Shown here piece after piece: positions 57,054 to 64,000 of a stretch of 64,000 nucleotides of DNA. Every line of letters begins with the position of its first letter. The first letter of the stretch is position 1. Location: the NCBI RefSeq assembly GCF_018881775.1, contig NZ_JACVPR010000001.1:868001-932000 (forward strand), written 5' to 3'. Source of the DNA: Polynucleobacter sp. MWH-Loch1C5 (lineage in GTDB: Bacteria; Pseudomonadota; Gammaproteobacteria; Burkholderiales; Burkholderiaceae). The translations under genes and the position numbers were made by a program. A model generated the notes under the pieces. That model was not told the origin of the DNA. It was given only the letters and a program-made list of their open reading frames with translations, and searched no databases.

Positions 57054-58142
57054 ATGACGAGTAATTTTCGTAAACCGCAATTTATTCAATGGCCCGATTT
57101 ACCCATGCCCACGGCTAGGATGGCGTGCGTGGGTTATGTGTTGTTGATTATTTACGCGAGTCTTTATCCGTTTAACTTTAATTTACAAGTGGGGGTCGAG
57201 CAATTTGAATGGTTTTGGGCGCCGATTCCTCGCTACATCACTTCCTTTGACATATTTACCAATATCCTAGGTTACGTACCCTTAGGCTTTCTCTTGGTGT
57301 TTGCTTTGTATCCTCGTTCTCGTGGTTACCAAGCTTTGTGGATTGCACTATTAGTCGGCGGTTTGCTCTCTGGTGTGCTGGAGTCTTTGCAGACATGGTT
57401 AATGTCTAGAATTCCAAGTAATGTCGATTGGTGGGCTAATTTAGGGGGAGTGGCGATTGGCGCGCTCTTGGCCATGCCGATGGATCCTCGCTGGTTGTCG
57501 GGAACGGCCTTTCAAAGAAAAAGACATGAATGGTTTGGCCAGCGTTCCAGTGTTCTGATATTGATATTGGCATTTCCGTTTGCTCAAATTTATCCTCAAA
57601 CTGCATGGCTTGCTATGGGAGATTTGCCTGATTGGCTCTGGAGTCCTAAGTTGTGGCGTGTGGATGTTAACTTTGCCAGTTTAGAAATTGCCACCACGAT
57701 GATGGCTTGGCTTGCAGCATCATTGATTATTGCTTTGGCGATGCGTGATAGTGCCCCACGCTATCGTTTACTCAGTGTGTTGCTCATCATGACTGTTTTG
57801 ATGAAGGCTCTATTTGCCGGAATGCAATTTGGTATTGGGCGTTCATTTGTCTGGTTAACTCCAGCAGCTCTATGGGGCATGATTTTTTCGAGCATTGTCC
57901 TGATGGCAATTTTGCAACTGAAAAGACGCTATATCTATCTACTGGCCATCCTCGCATTTGTTTGTGTTCTGATTTTGGTCAATTTATTCCCCAAGAACCC
58001 ATATTTCTTGGTGGCTTTGCAAGAGTGGCGCCAAGGGCGTTTGATACATTTCAACTCATTATTGTCATGGCTGGCCTGGCTGTGGCCTTTATTGGCGGCA
58101 TTGTCCTTATTAAAAGGCTTAAAAACTAAGCCCTCGATATAA
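57054..58142 (+). CDS. VanZ-like family membrane protein
   Basis: A 362-residue protein with about 9-10 hydrophobic helices. The VanZ-like region is in the N-terminal half: YVLLIIYASLYPFNF, the FDIFTNILGYVPLGFLL block and SGVLESLQTWL...PSNVDWWANLGGVAIG, the last being the conserved VanZ motif. The C-terminal half adds further helices. VanZ-like proteins affect envelope properties and lipophilic antibiotic sensitivity in some bacteria; role unknown here. It ends 7 nt before the ferredoxin gene. Confidence 0.78.
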   Translation: MTSNFRKPQFIQWPDLPMPTARMACVGYVLLIIYASLYPFNFNLQVGVEQFEWFWAPIPRYITSFDIFTNILGYVPLGFLLVFALYPRSRGYQALWIALLVGGLLSGVLESLQTWLMSRIPSNVDWWANLGGVAIGALLAMPMDPRWLSGTAFQRKRHEWFGQRSSVLILILAFPFAQIYPQTAWLAMGDLPDWLWSPKLWRVDVNFASLEIATTMMAWLAASLIIALAMRDSAPRYRLLSVLLIMTVLMKALFAGMQFGIGRSFVWLTPAALWGMIFSSIVLMAILQLKRRYIYLLAILAFVCVLILVNLFPKNPYFLVALQEWRQGRLIHFNSLLSWLAWLWPLLAALSLLKGLKTKPSI

Positions 58143-58149
58143 TTTAAAT

Positions 58150-58464
58150 ATGAGCTACTACAAATACCATATGTTTTTCTGCCTCAATCAACGCCCTAAC
58201 GGTGATGATTGTTGCGCCCTTCATCAAGCCCAAGAGCTTTTTGATTATGCAAAGAAGACTTGTAAAGCCTTAGGTTTGGATGGTGAGGGCAAGGTGCGTG
58301 TCAATAAGGCAGGTTGCTTAAACCGCTGTGCGCATGGTCCAGTGATGGTGGTTTATCCCGAGGGTGTTTGGTACACCGCTGTTGATCAGACCGATATTGA
58401 TGAAATCATTCAAAGCCATTTCAAAGAAGGTCGTGTGGTCGAGCGTTTAGTCATTCAAGAATAA
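58150..58464 (+). CDS. Thioredoxin-like [2Fe-2S] ferredoxin
   Basis: A 104-residue protein with HMFFCLNQRPNGDDCC and AGCLNRCAHGPVMVVYPEGVWYT, giving Cys 10, 20 or 21, 56 and 60 as the cluster-binding set of the thioredoxin-like [2Fe-2S] ferredoxin family (Shethna FeSII/NuoE-like fold). It is probably an electron carrier. It precedes an alpha/beta hydrolase and the lipoate genes on one strand. Its partner is unknown. Confidence 0.85.
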   Translation: MSYYKYHMFFCLNQRPNGDDCCALHQAQELFDYAKKTCKALGLDGEGKVRVNKAGCLNRCAHGPVMVVYPEGVWYTAVDQTDIDEIIQSHFKEGRVVERLVIQE

Positions 58465-58468
58465 AAAT

Positions 58469-59182
58469 ATGTCACGCACAATCGCAGTTCATATTCAAGG
58501 TCCAGCCGGTAATATTGAGGCGTCATTAGATTTGCCAGATGGAGTGCGTCATGAGCCGCTTTCGTTTAGGCCGCGTGGTTTAGCTTTGGTGGCTCATCCT
58601 CATCCTCTTTTGGGTGGCACGATGGACAACAAGGTGGCGCAAACCTTAGCTCGCACTTTTACGCAATTGGGTTACATTAGTTTGCGACCTAATTTTCGTG
58701 GTGTGGGCGCCAGCGCAGGAACGCATGATGATGGCAAAGGCGAGACAGATGATTTGGTCTTTTTAATTCAATGGATGCGCGATAGTTTTAATTGGCAAGG
58801 CATTGATGAGATTAAAGAGCATGCCTGGACGCATCTCGTTGATGAATTACCCTTGGCTTTAGCGGGCTTCTCATTTGGTAGTTATGTCAGCAGTCACGTC
58901 GTGACGCGTCTGAACGAATTACAAATACCTCTAGAGCGCTTAATTATGGTGGGTTCTGCTACTTCGAAGTGGGAGGTGGCGCCAGTGCCTAAAGATACGA
59001 TAGTGATCCATGGCGAAGTGGATGATGTCATTCCTTTGGCGAGTGTGCTTGATTGGGCTAGACCACAAGAATTGACTGTGCAGGTGATTCCTGGTGCTGA
59101 TCACTTTTTCCACCGCAAACTACATTGCATTCGGGATTTGATTATTAGAGCTTGGCAGGGTCAGCCAGAGCCTAAGGCTTAA
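58469..59182 (+). CDS. Alpha/beta hydrolase
   Basis: A 237-residue serine hydrolase of the COG2945-like group. It shows LVAHPHPLLGGTMDNKV (oxyanion region), RPNFRGVGASAGTHD, the nucleophile elbow LAGFSFGSYV (Ser ~138), the Asp loop HGEVDDVIPL and the catalytic His in PGADHFFHRKL. Substrate unknown. It is 4 nt from the ferredoxin and 1 nt from the DUF493 gene. Confidence 0.82.
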   Translation: MSRTIAVHIQGPAGNIEASLDLPDGVRHEPLSFRPRGLALVAHPHPLLGGTMDNKVAQTLARTFTQLGYISLRPNFRGVGASAGTHDDGKGETDDLVFLIQWMRDSFNWQGIDEIKEHAWTHLVDELPLALAGFSFGSYVSSHVVTRLNELQIPLERLIMVGSATSKWEVAPVPKDTIVIHGEVDDVIPLASVLDWARPQELTVQVIPGADHFFHRKLHCIRDLIIRAWQGQPEPKA

Positions 59183-59183
59183 G

Positions 59184-59459
59184 ATGGCAGAAATCTCAAA
59201 AGAAGAATCTCTCATTACCTATCCTTGTGCTTTTCCTATCAAGGTGATGGGTAAACATCAAGCTGGTTATTTAGAAGCGATCGTTTCTGTGGTCAAGCAG
59301 TTCGATCCTCAGTTTGATGAAAAGACTGTTGAACAAAGACCTTCTAAGCAGGGCAATTATCTCGGTTTAACGGTCACCGTATGGGTGACAAGTCGTGAGC
59401 AGTTGGATGAGTTGTATCGCACGCTATCGACACATCCCTTGGTGAGTGTGGTTCTTTGA
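59184..59459 (+). CDS. DUF493 (YbeD-like) protein
   Basis: A 91-residue ferredoxin-fold protein of the YbeD/DUF493 family: [39 protein letters not shown] and HPLVSVVL match the family. It overlaps the lipB start (TGATG) and, as in E. coli, sits directly before lipB. Function is not established; ybeD is proposed to act with lipoate metabolism by context only. Confidence 0.87.
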   Translation: MAEISKEESLITYPCAFPIKVMGKHQAGYLEAIVSVVKQFDPQFDEKTVEQRPSKQGNYLGLTVTVWVTSREQLDELYRTLSTHPLVSVVL

Positions 59460-60100
59460 TGGATTGCAAGATTCAGTATTTGGGTCGGCAAGACTATCAG
59501 CCTATCTATGAGGCCATGCAGAACTTCACAAAAAATAGAGATAAACATACAGCCGATGAAATTTGGGTTTTAGAACATCCCCCTGTATTTACGCTAGGCC
59601 AAGCTGGAGATGAAAGTCATTTACTCCAGCGTGATACGCAGATTCCTTTAGTGCATATCAATCGTGGGGGTCAAATTACCTACCATGGCCCAGGGCAAGT
59701 GGTCGTTTATTTACTCCTGGATTTAAAGCGTCGCGGTATTTATGTCAAAGAGTTGGTGCATCGGATTGAGGCATCGATTATTCATACCCTAGCTGACTAT
59801 GCAATCCTCTCAGAGCGCAAGTCGGGGGCTCCTGGGATCTATTTATCAGAATCGGCGCAGTTAAACCCAAGCTTTTGGGGGGCAAAAATAGCGGCTTTAG
59901 GTCTTAAAGTGAGTCAACACTGTTGCTATCACGGCTTAGCGCTCAACGTTAATATGGATTTAAGTCCTTTTGAGCAAATTAATCCCTGTGGTTATGCTGG
60001 TTTACGCACAGTTGATATGGCTACTATCGGAATTGTGGAAAAGGTTGATAATGTAGCTATTAAGCTTGTTTCTCATTTAGAAGCACAACTCAATCAGTAG
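59459..60100 (+). CDS. lipB: Octanoyltransferase LipB
   Basis: LipB moves octanoyl from ACP to lipoate-dependent enzyme domains. The protein is 213 residues from the ATG at 59459 (a TTG one codon upstream is less likely). It has [48 protein letters not shown] with the catalytic Lys, and the HGLALNVN segment before the catalytic Cys in NPCGYAGL. lipA follows 9 nt later. Confidence 0.95.
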   Translation: MDCKIQYLGRQDYQPIYEAMQNFTKNRDKHTADEIWVLEHPPVFTLGQAGDESHLLQRDTQIPLVHINRGGQITYHGPGQVVVYLLLDLKRRGIYVKELVHRIEASIIHTLADYAILSERKSGAPGIYLSESAQLNPSFWGAKIAALGLKVSQHCCYHGLALNVNMDLSPFEQINPCGYAGLRTVDMATIGIVEKVDNVAIKLVSHLEAQLNQ

Positions 60101-60109
60101 TTAACTCAT

Positions 60110-61060
60110 ATGACTAAGTACGATCCAACTCAAAAACAGAAATCTGCCGATAAAACATCGCGGATACCCATCAAGATTGTTCCTCTGGAAGAAACCTTGA
60201 AGAAGCCGGATTGGATTCGAGTCAAGGCAGCATCTGGTAATTCCCGTTTTCATGAAATCAAGAAAATTCTCCGTGAGAACCAGTTAGTTACTGTTTGTGA
60301 AGAAGCGAGTTGCCCGAATATTGGCGAGTGTTTCGGTAAAGGTACAGCGACATTCATGATCATGGGTGATAAGTGCACCCGTCGTTGCCCATTTTGTGAC
60401 GTAGGTCATGGCCGACCTGACCCGCTCGATGTGAATGAGCCCTCGAATTTGGCAAAAACAATTGCCGCTTTGAAGCTCTCTTATGTTGTCATTACCAGTG
60501 TGGATCGCGATGATTTGCGAGATGGTGGGGCGCAACACTTCGTCGATTGCATAACGCAAACCCGTGATTTATCACCTAATACGCGTATTGAGGTGCTCGT
60601 CCCTGACTTTAGGGGCCGCCTTGAAAAAGCTTTGGATATTTTTGCCAAGGGCTTGCCTGATGTGATGAACCATAATTTAGAGACTGTACCTCGCTTATAC
60701 AAAGAAGCGCGTCCAGGCTCTGACTATATGCACTCTTTAAAGCTTCTGAAAGACTTTAAAGCGCTATATCCAAATATTGCAACCAAGAGTGGTCTGATGG
60801 TCGGCTTAGGTGAGACTGATGAAGAAATCTTGCAGGTCATGCAAGATATGCGTGAGCACAATATTGATATGCTCACTATTGGTCAATATTTAGCGCCATC
60901 GAACCATCATCTGCCAGTACGTCGTTATGTGCACCCAGACACATTTGCCATGTTTGAGAAAAAAGCTTATGAAATGGGCTTTACCCATGCGGCGGTCGGT
61001 GCGATGGTGCGTTCAAGCTACCACGCTGATGAGCAAGCTCATCAAGCGGGCGTCGTTTAA
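60110..61060 (+). CDS. lipA: Lipoyl synthase
   Basis: A radical-SAM enzyme of 316 residues that inserts two sulfurs into octanoyl groups. The auxiliary-cluster motif [12 protein letters not shown] and the radical-[11 protein letters not shown] (CxxxCxxC) are both present, followed by [14 protein letters not shown] and [11 protein letters not shown], and the C-terminal RSSYHADEQ with the conserved Ser ligand. It ends directly against the convergent TlpA-like gene. Confidence 0.97.
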   Translation: MTKYDPTQKQKSADKTSRIPIKIVPLEETLKKPDWIRVKAASGNSRFHEIKKILRENQLVTVCEEASCPNIGECFGKGTATFMIMGDKCTRRCPFCDVGHGRPDPLDVNEPSNLAKTIAALKLSYVVITSVDRDDLRDGGAQHFVDCITQTRDLSPNTRIEVLVPDFRGRLEKALDIFAKGLPDVMNHNLETVPRLYKEARPGSDYMHSLKLLKDFKALYPNIATKSGLMVGLGETDEEILQVMQDMREHNIDMLTIGQYLAPSNHHLPVRRYVHPDTFAMFEKKAYEMGFTHAAVGAMVRSSYHADEQAHQAGVV

Positions 61061-61558
61061 TTAGATTTTTTCAGCCAGAGACTTTTCTAATAGTTGGTGA
61101 AAGCCTGACCAGTCAGGCTCACCAACATAGCGCTTGATAATCTTGCCTTTTTTATCGATTACCAATGTTGTAGGAGTCAGCTGAATTTTGCCAAAGGCTT
61201 TTGCAGCAGAACCATCAGAGTCCATCGCTACCCGAAATGGTAGTTTGCGTGTTTCAGTAAAGTTCACCACATACATCGGTGGGTCATATGACATGGCAAT
61301 AGCAACCATCTCTAAGCCAGCTGCTTGATACTTTTCATAAGTCTTTACTAAGTCGGGCATTTCTTTAACGCAGGTGGTGCAACTCGTGGCCCAAAAGTTA
61401 ATCACAGTCACTTTACCCTTGAGTGTGTCTTGTGTGAGTGTTTGGCCATTCACTTCGGCAACTTTAAAAGTGGGCATACTTTGTTGAGTATTGGACTGGC
61501 AGCCCCAGAGGGTACTTGCACAGATAAGACTAAAAATGATTTGATAGATTTTTTTCAT
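61061..61558 (-). CDS. TlpA/ResA-like thioredoxin-fold lipoprotein
   Basis: A 165-residue exported thiol-disulfide protein. The N-terminus has a signal with lipobox LWGC (~20). The thioredoxin fold carries the active site FWATSCTTCVKEMPDL, with CTTC, and the cis-Pro loop LTPTTLVIDKKG. It would act in the periplasm in thiol reduction, for example cytochrome c maturation; no ccm genes are near. It is divergent from the hypothetical lipoprotein gene, with 49 nt between. Confidence 0.85.
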   Translation of the reverse strand: MKKIYQIIFSLICASTLWGCQSNTQQSMPTFKVAEVNGQTLTQDTLKGKVTVINFWATSCTTCVKEMPDLVKTYEKYQAAGLEMVAIAMSYDPPMYVVNFTETRKLPFRVAMDSDGSAAKAFGKIQLTPTTLVIDKKGKIIKRYVGEPDWSGFHQLLEKSLAEKI

Positions 61559-61607
61559 GACAAGTCTTCTTCGCTCAAATGACCCAGAATAGGCATAATC
61601 ATAGTTT

Positions 61608-62207
61608 ATGCAAACACAAAGATCATTTTTGGCTAATTTCTACAAAGTTAGTGTGGCATTGTTGATGGCCATCGCATCGTCAGCTTGTACGCCTACCTAT
61701 GATTGGCGCACAGTTAAATCTGATGATTTGCTGTTTGAGGCTTTGTATCCAGGTAAGCCTACTCGGGCAGAAAAAACCTTACTCATTGCCGACCAAAAAA
61801 TTAAGATGACCATGGAAGCTGCTCGTGCCGGAGATGCACTTTATGCGGTTGGTGCGATACAGCTGACTAAAGAGCAGGCAAAGCTAGCCAATGAAGTGAG
61901 CACTTATTTGCAAAAGGGCATCTTAGCTAATCTTGGTAATCAAGATGAGCCGCTAGTGAGCCATAAAACAGTTCGTACTTTAGGTTCGCCCAGTTATGAG
62001 TTGCCCGCCAAGGAGTGGCAATTGAGCGGTCTTGGGCCTGATCAGAAAAAGAGAGTCATGATCGTGCGCCAAATACAAAGGCAATTTCCTGATGGCACCA
62101 CCATGATTTATCAATTGAGTGTTTTGCAAAGCAATCTCAATGAGAAGAATACTCAAGAACATACAGAACAGCATCAGATGTTCCTCAACCAATTTAGGCC
62201 TTTTTAA
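61608..62207 (+). CDS. Hypothetical lipoprotein
   Basis: A 199-residue protein with an N-terminal signal and lipobox-like ASSAC (~27), then YDWRTVKSDDLLFEALYPGKPTR and a mixed alpha/beta remainder with RVMIVRQIQRQFPDGTTMIYQLSV. I do not recognise a named domain. The opening (trypsin-like YPGKP/tail pattern) recurs in exported betaproteobacterial proteins of unknown function. It is 16 nt upstream of the MFS gene and may be co-transcribed. Confidence 0.7.
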   Translation: MQTQRSFLANFYKVSVALLMAIASSACTPTYDWRTVKSDDLLFEALYPGKPTRAEKTLLIADQKIKMTMEAARAGDALYAVGAIQLTKEQAKLANEVSTYLQKGILANLGNQDEPLVSHKTVRTLGSPSYELPAKEWQLSGLGPDQKKRVMIVRQIQRQFPDGTTMIYQLSVLQSNLNEKNTQEHTEQHQMFLNQFRPF

Positions 62208-62223
62208 TCATTGAGGACTCATT

Positions 62224-63486
62224 TTGATTCAAGATAAAAGTCAAATTCGTGGGTTGGTAGCACTCAAGATTTTTCTTTTATTTGCCTTTGCTTATTTTTT
62301 GTCTTACGCCTTTCGCTCAATCAATGCAGTAATTGCCCCAGAGTTGGTCAATGACTTAGCCATTAGCAATACACAATTAGGTCTTTTATCTTCCGCCTAC
62401 TTTATTGGTTTTGCATGTATGCAAATTCCTTTAGGGCTGGCAATGGATCGTTATGGCTCGCGCCGTACGGAAAGCATCTTATTGATCTTTGCCCTACTAG
62501 GGGCTATTACCTTTGCTTTCGCAGAAGACTTATATGGCTTGATGTTGGGCCGCTTATTTATTGGTGTGGGAGTCTCGGCTTGTTTGATGGCGGCTTTTAC
62601 TGCTTATCGTCGTTGGTTTAAGTTAGAGCAACAAGGCCAGCTAGCCTCGGGTATGTTGGTCTTTGGTACCTTGGGCGCCCTGCTGACGACAGTACCAGTA
62701 CAAATATCTTTGCCAGTGATAGGTTGGCGTGGCGTTTTTGTGGTGATGGCGGTTCTCGTCTTTATTGCCATGCTGGGGATTCGTTTTGGCTTGCCGCGAT
62801 TTGATGATCATCCAAAGCATAATCAGGGTGAGCATGCCGAAGCATCCATGAGTCTTTGGCAAATTGTCAGACATCCTTTTTTCATCAGAATGTTGCCATT
62901 AGGTGTCATAAATCATGGTGGTTTCATGGCCTTACAGACTCTATGGATCGGCCCCTGGTTCATTTATGTGTCAGGCTTTGATCCTAAGCAGTCTGCGCAG
63001 ATACTCTTTTTATTCAATGCTGCGATGTTGTGTGCTTATGCCTTTAATGCTTGGCTGATACCTAAAATTAATCTTAAAGGTGTACACACGATCTTGTATG
63101 TCAAATGGGCATTGATGTTAAGTCTGGGGCTGCAGTTCTTTGCTATTACCTCTACGAGCACGCACGCTTGGATATTTTGGGTTGCGATGGCTGCAGCTTC
63201 AACAACTCATATCTTGGGACAAAGTACAGTGAGTACTGCTTTCCCGAAACAAAATGCTGGTGTAGCTAGCACTAGCTATAACCTGATTATTTTTATAGGG
63301 GCTTTCTTTGTCCAGTGGTTAATTGGTGTTGGATTAGATATTGCAACTAATTTAGAGCAATCAAAAGCTGATGCTTTCAGACAAGTCTTCTTTGTTTTCT
63401 TTGTGATGCAGTTAGCGGCTTACCTATGGTTTTATTTTTATCCTAAGCCGCTAAAAAAGAATTTCCAAATACACGAATCACTTTGA
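62224..63486 (+). CDS. MFS transporter
   Basis: A 420-residue major-facilitator protein with about 12 hydrophobic helices. It has the MFS A-loop motif GLAMDRYGSRRTE after helix 2, FRSINAVIAPELVNDLAIS in the first loop, and GRLFIGVGVSACLMAAFTAYRRWF. The profile resembles nitrate/hexuronate-type or unassigned MFS groups; the substrate cannot be read. A TTG start is used, with GAGGACTC upstream. Its 3' end overlaps convergent ubiK by 9 nt. Confidence 0.82.
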   Translation: MIQDKSQIRGLVALKIFLLFAFAYFLSYAFRSINAVIAPELVNDLAISNTQLGLLSSAYFIGFACMQIPLGLAMDRYGSRRTESILLIFALLGAITFAFAEDLYGLMLGRLFIGVGVSACLMAAFTAYRRWFKLEQQGQLASGMLVFGTLGALLTTVPVQISLPVIGWRGVFVVMAVLVFIAMLGIRFGLPRFDDHPKHNQGEHAEASMSLWQIVRHPFFIRMLPLGVINHGGFMALQTLWIGPWFIYVSGFDPKQSAQILFLFNAAMLCAYAFNAWLIPKINLKGVHTILYVKWALMLSLGLQFFAITSTSTHAWIFWVAMAAASTTHILGQSTVSTAFPKQNAGVASTSYNLIIFIGAFFVQWLIGVGLDIATNLEQSKADAFRQVFFVFFVMQLAAYLWFYFYPKPLKKNFQIHESL

Positions 63487-63741
63487 GTTTTTTTCAAGCG
63501 CCGCGACTTTAGCTTCGAGCTCTTCTAACTTCGCACGTGTTTTTGCTAATACTTGCGTCTGAATATCAAATTCTTCGCGAGTCACTAAATCCATTTTTTG
63601 AAAACCTTGGGTCATTAGGCTGCGAACATTTTTTTCTAAATCTTTTGCAGGTGTTTGCTTGATCGCATCACTCACTTTGGATTGCATTTCATTAGCAATA
63701 CTTTGCATTTTTTGTAAAACGTCTTGGGGATTCACGATCAC
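63478..63741 (-). CDS. ubiK: Ubiquinone biosynthesis accessory factor UbiK-like (BMFP)
   Basis: An 87-residue helical protein of the UbiK/YqiC family: a helical N-terminal segment (DVLQKMQSIANEMQSKVSDAI), the middle ALVTQGFQK-like SLMTQGFQKMDLVTREEFDIQ, and a C-terminal coiled coil with VLAKTRAKLEELEAKVAALEK. UbiK helps assemble the UbiJ-UbiK ubiquinone complex. The start is a GTG (63741); another GTG two codons later is possible. It is divergent from the nitrogen-regulated promoter at the window end. Confidence 0.88.
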   Translation of the reverse strand: MIVNPQDVLQKMQSIANEMQSKVSDAIKQTPAKDLEKNVRSLMTQGFQKMDLVTREEFDIQTQVLAKTRAKLEELEAKVAALEKNSK

Positions 63742-63785
63742 TCCTTAGGAAAGCTACTTTTTACCAAATTAAAGCATAGCCGTCA

Positions 63786-63839
63786 TGCACCAAAAAGATG
63801 CACCATTATGGTGAACGAAATATGCCCAACAAAAGTGCG
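63786..63839 (+). promoter_or_regulatory. NtrC enhancer sites (two clear, one weak)
   Basis: Compared with NtrC consensus TGCACC-N5-GGTGCA: site 1 is TGCACC-AAAAA-GATGCA (63786-63802), site 2 is TGCACC-ATTAT-GGTGAA (63799-63815), overlapping site 1 by four bases, and a degenerate third is TGCCCA-ACAAA-AGTGCG (63823-63839). They lie about 110-160 bases upstream of the predicted transcription start, the usual enhancer distance. Confidence 0.8.
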
Positions 63840-63892
63840 GTTATTCATCGAAAAAGGATGACAATGAAACCATTCAATCAAAACAAATTTAA

Positions 63893-63905
63893 CAAGTTAT
63901 TGATA
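63893..63905 (-). promoter_or_regulatory. IHF-binding site candidate
   Basis: CAAGTTATTGATA matches the complement of the IHF consensus (YAANNNNTTGATW) exactly. It lies midway between the NtrC enhancer and the sigma54 promoter, where bending would loop them together. Confidence 0.65.
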
Positions 63906-63924
63906 TTTAATAAGAAAATTAAAC

Positions 63925-63940
63925 TGGCACGCAGATTGCT
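63925..63940 (+). promoter_or_regulatory. Sigma54 (RpoN) promoter
   Basis: TGGCAC-GCAGA-TTGCT matches the sigma54 consensus TGGCAC-N5-TTGCW exactly, with GG (63926-63927) and GC (63938-63939) ten bases apart. The expected start is near 63951, about 40 bases before the ATG at 63992. Confidence 0.88.
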
Positions 63941-63991
63941 TTAAATCATTGCAAGGAATTTCCCTTGGATTGTTTATTAGGAGTGCAACAA

Positions 63992-64000
63992 ATGAAAACT
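63992..64000 (+). CDS. Start of a nitrogen-regulated gene, cut by the window edge
   Basis: Only ATG AAA ACT (Met-Lys-Thr) is visible, with AGGAG (63979-63983) 8 nt upstream, a strong RBS. The sigma54/NtrC promoter and the ubiK neighbour suggest glnK-amtB or a putative porin that often precedes them in betaproteobacteria. The product cannot be identified from three codons. Confidence 0.6.

Noticed and set aside
63864-63944. Short ORF of about 26 codons before the final gene
   Set aside because: It spans the IHF site and sigma54 promoter and would lie mostly upstream of the transcription start; no RBS or family match.

Overview
The window looks like a 64 kb piece of core chromosome from a small-genome freshwater betaproteobacterium of the Burkholderiaceae, most likely Polynucleobacter or a close relative. 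The grounds are Burkholderiales-type gene neighbourhoods (gatB-DUF484-xerC, metX-metW, two-piece metH, PhaM, DUF1840, UbiK next to a nitrogen-regulated promoter), moderate GC by eye, and extreme compaction, with many 1-4 nt overlaps and convergent genes that touch or overlap. The genus is inference. I see no rRNA, tRNA, CRISPR array, insertion sequence or prophage, and no gap above 300 bases without a gene.

Layout. 1-3152: 3' end of gatB, DUF484, xerC, rlmI. 3209-7345: a zinc-flavoured block with a His-rich CobW/COG0523 GTPase, a DksA that has lost three of four zinc-finger cysteines, a His-rich secreted DUF2946-like protein and a ZnuD-like TonB receptor. 7423-13465: argB, a HAD nucleotidase, slmA, metX, metW, an AmpG-like permease and an M48 lipoprotein. 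13471-15814: xth, pyrE, dapF. 15837-19591: the SAM cycle, with a candidate SAM-II riboswitch before metK, a clear SAH riboswitch plus terminator before ahcY, then metF. 19600-31438: 5-FCL, slt, an NDUFA9-like protein, cca, a MidA-like methyltransferase, folM-like, folB, ttcA, a DUF6279 lipoprotein, glmU, glmS. 31439-38942: a PIN protein, nitronate monooxygenase, an orphan Bug binding protein, the aceK-can-DUF1289-MBL operon, another MBL hydrolase and phaM. 39046-46121: split metH, DUF1840, argS, a SPOR protein and dsbA.

46122-55359 is the most distinctive region, a probable light and oxidative-stress island. It holds a five-gene lipid-modification operon (flavin amine oxidase-like, DUF1365, cfa-type methyltransferase, SDR, SnoaL-like), the Zn-independent GTP cyclohydrolase folE2 and a secreted glutathione peroxidase. 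Divergently there is a CarH/LitR-type MerR regulator with intact adenosylcobalamin-binding motifs, followed by an iron-sulfur (6-4)-type photolyase with all four cluster cysteines and rfaE2. The gpx/litR intergenic region carries an 8-bp inverted repeat over a gpx promoter candidate and two imperfect direct repeats before litR, a plausible light-controlled switch.

55356-63741 is housekeeping: birA, coaX and a small membrane peptide; a VanZ-like protein, a thioredoxin-like ferredoxin, a hydrolase, DUF493, lipB and lipA; then a TlpA-like lipoprotein, a hypothetical lipoprotein, an MFS permease and ubiK. The last 250 bases hold an NtrC enhancer, an IHF site and a sigma54 promoter in textbook order before a gene whose first three codons close the window, probably the start of a nitrogen operon such as glnK-amtB.

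Metabolically, metX/metW, metH1/metH2, metF, metK and ahcY give methionine synthesis and SAM recycling. Cobalamin links MetH2 and the CarH-like photoreceptor, although no B12 synthesis gene is visible here.
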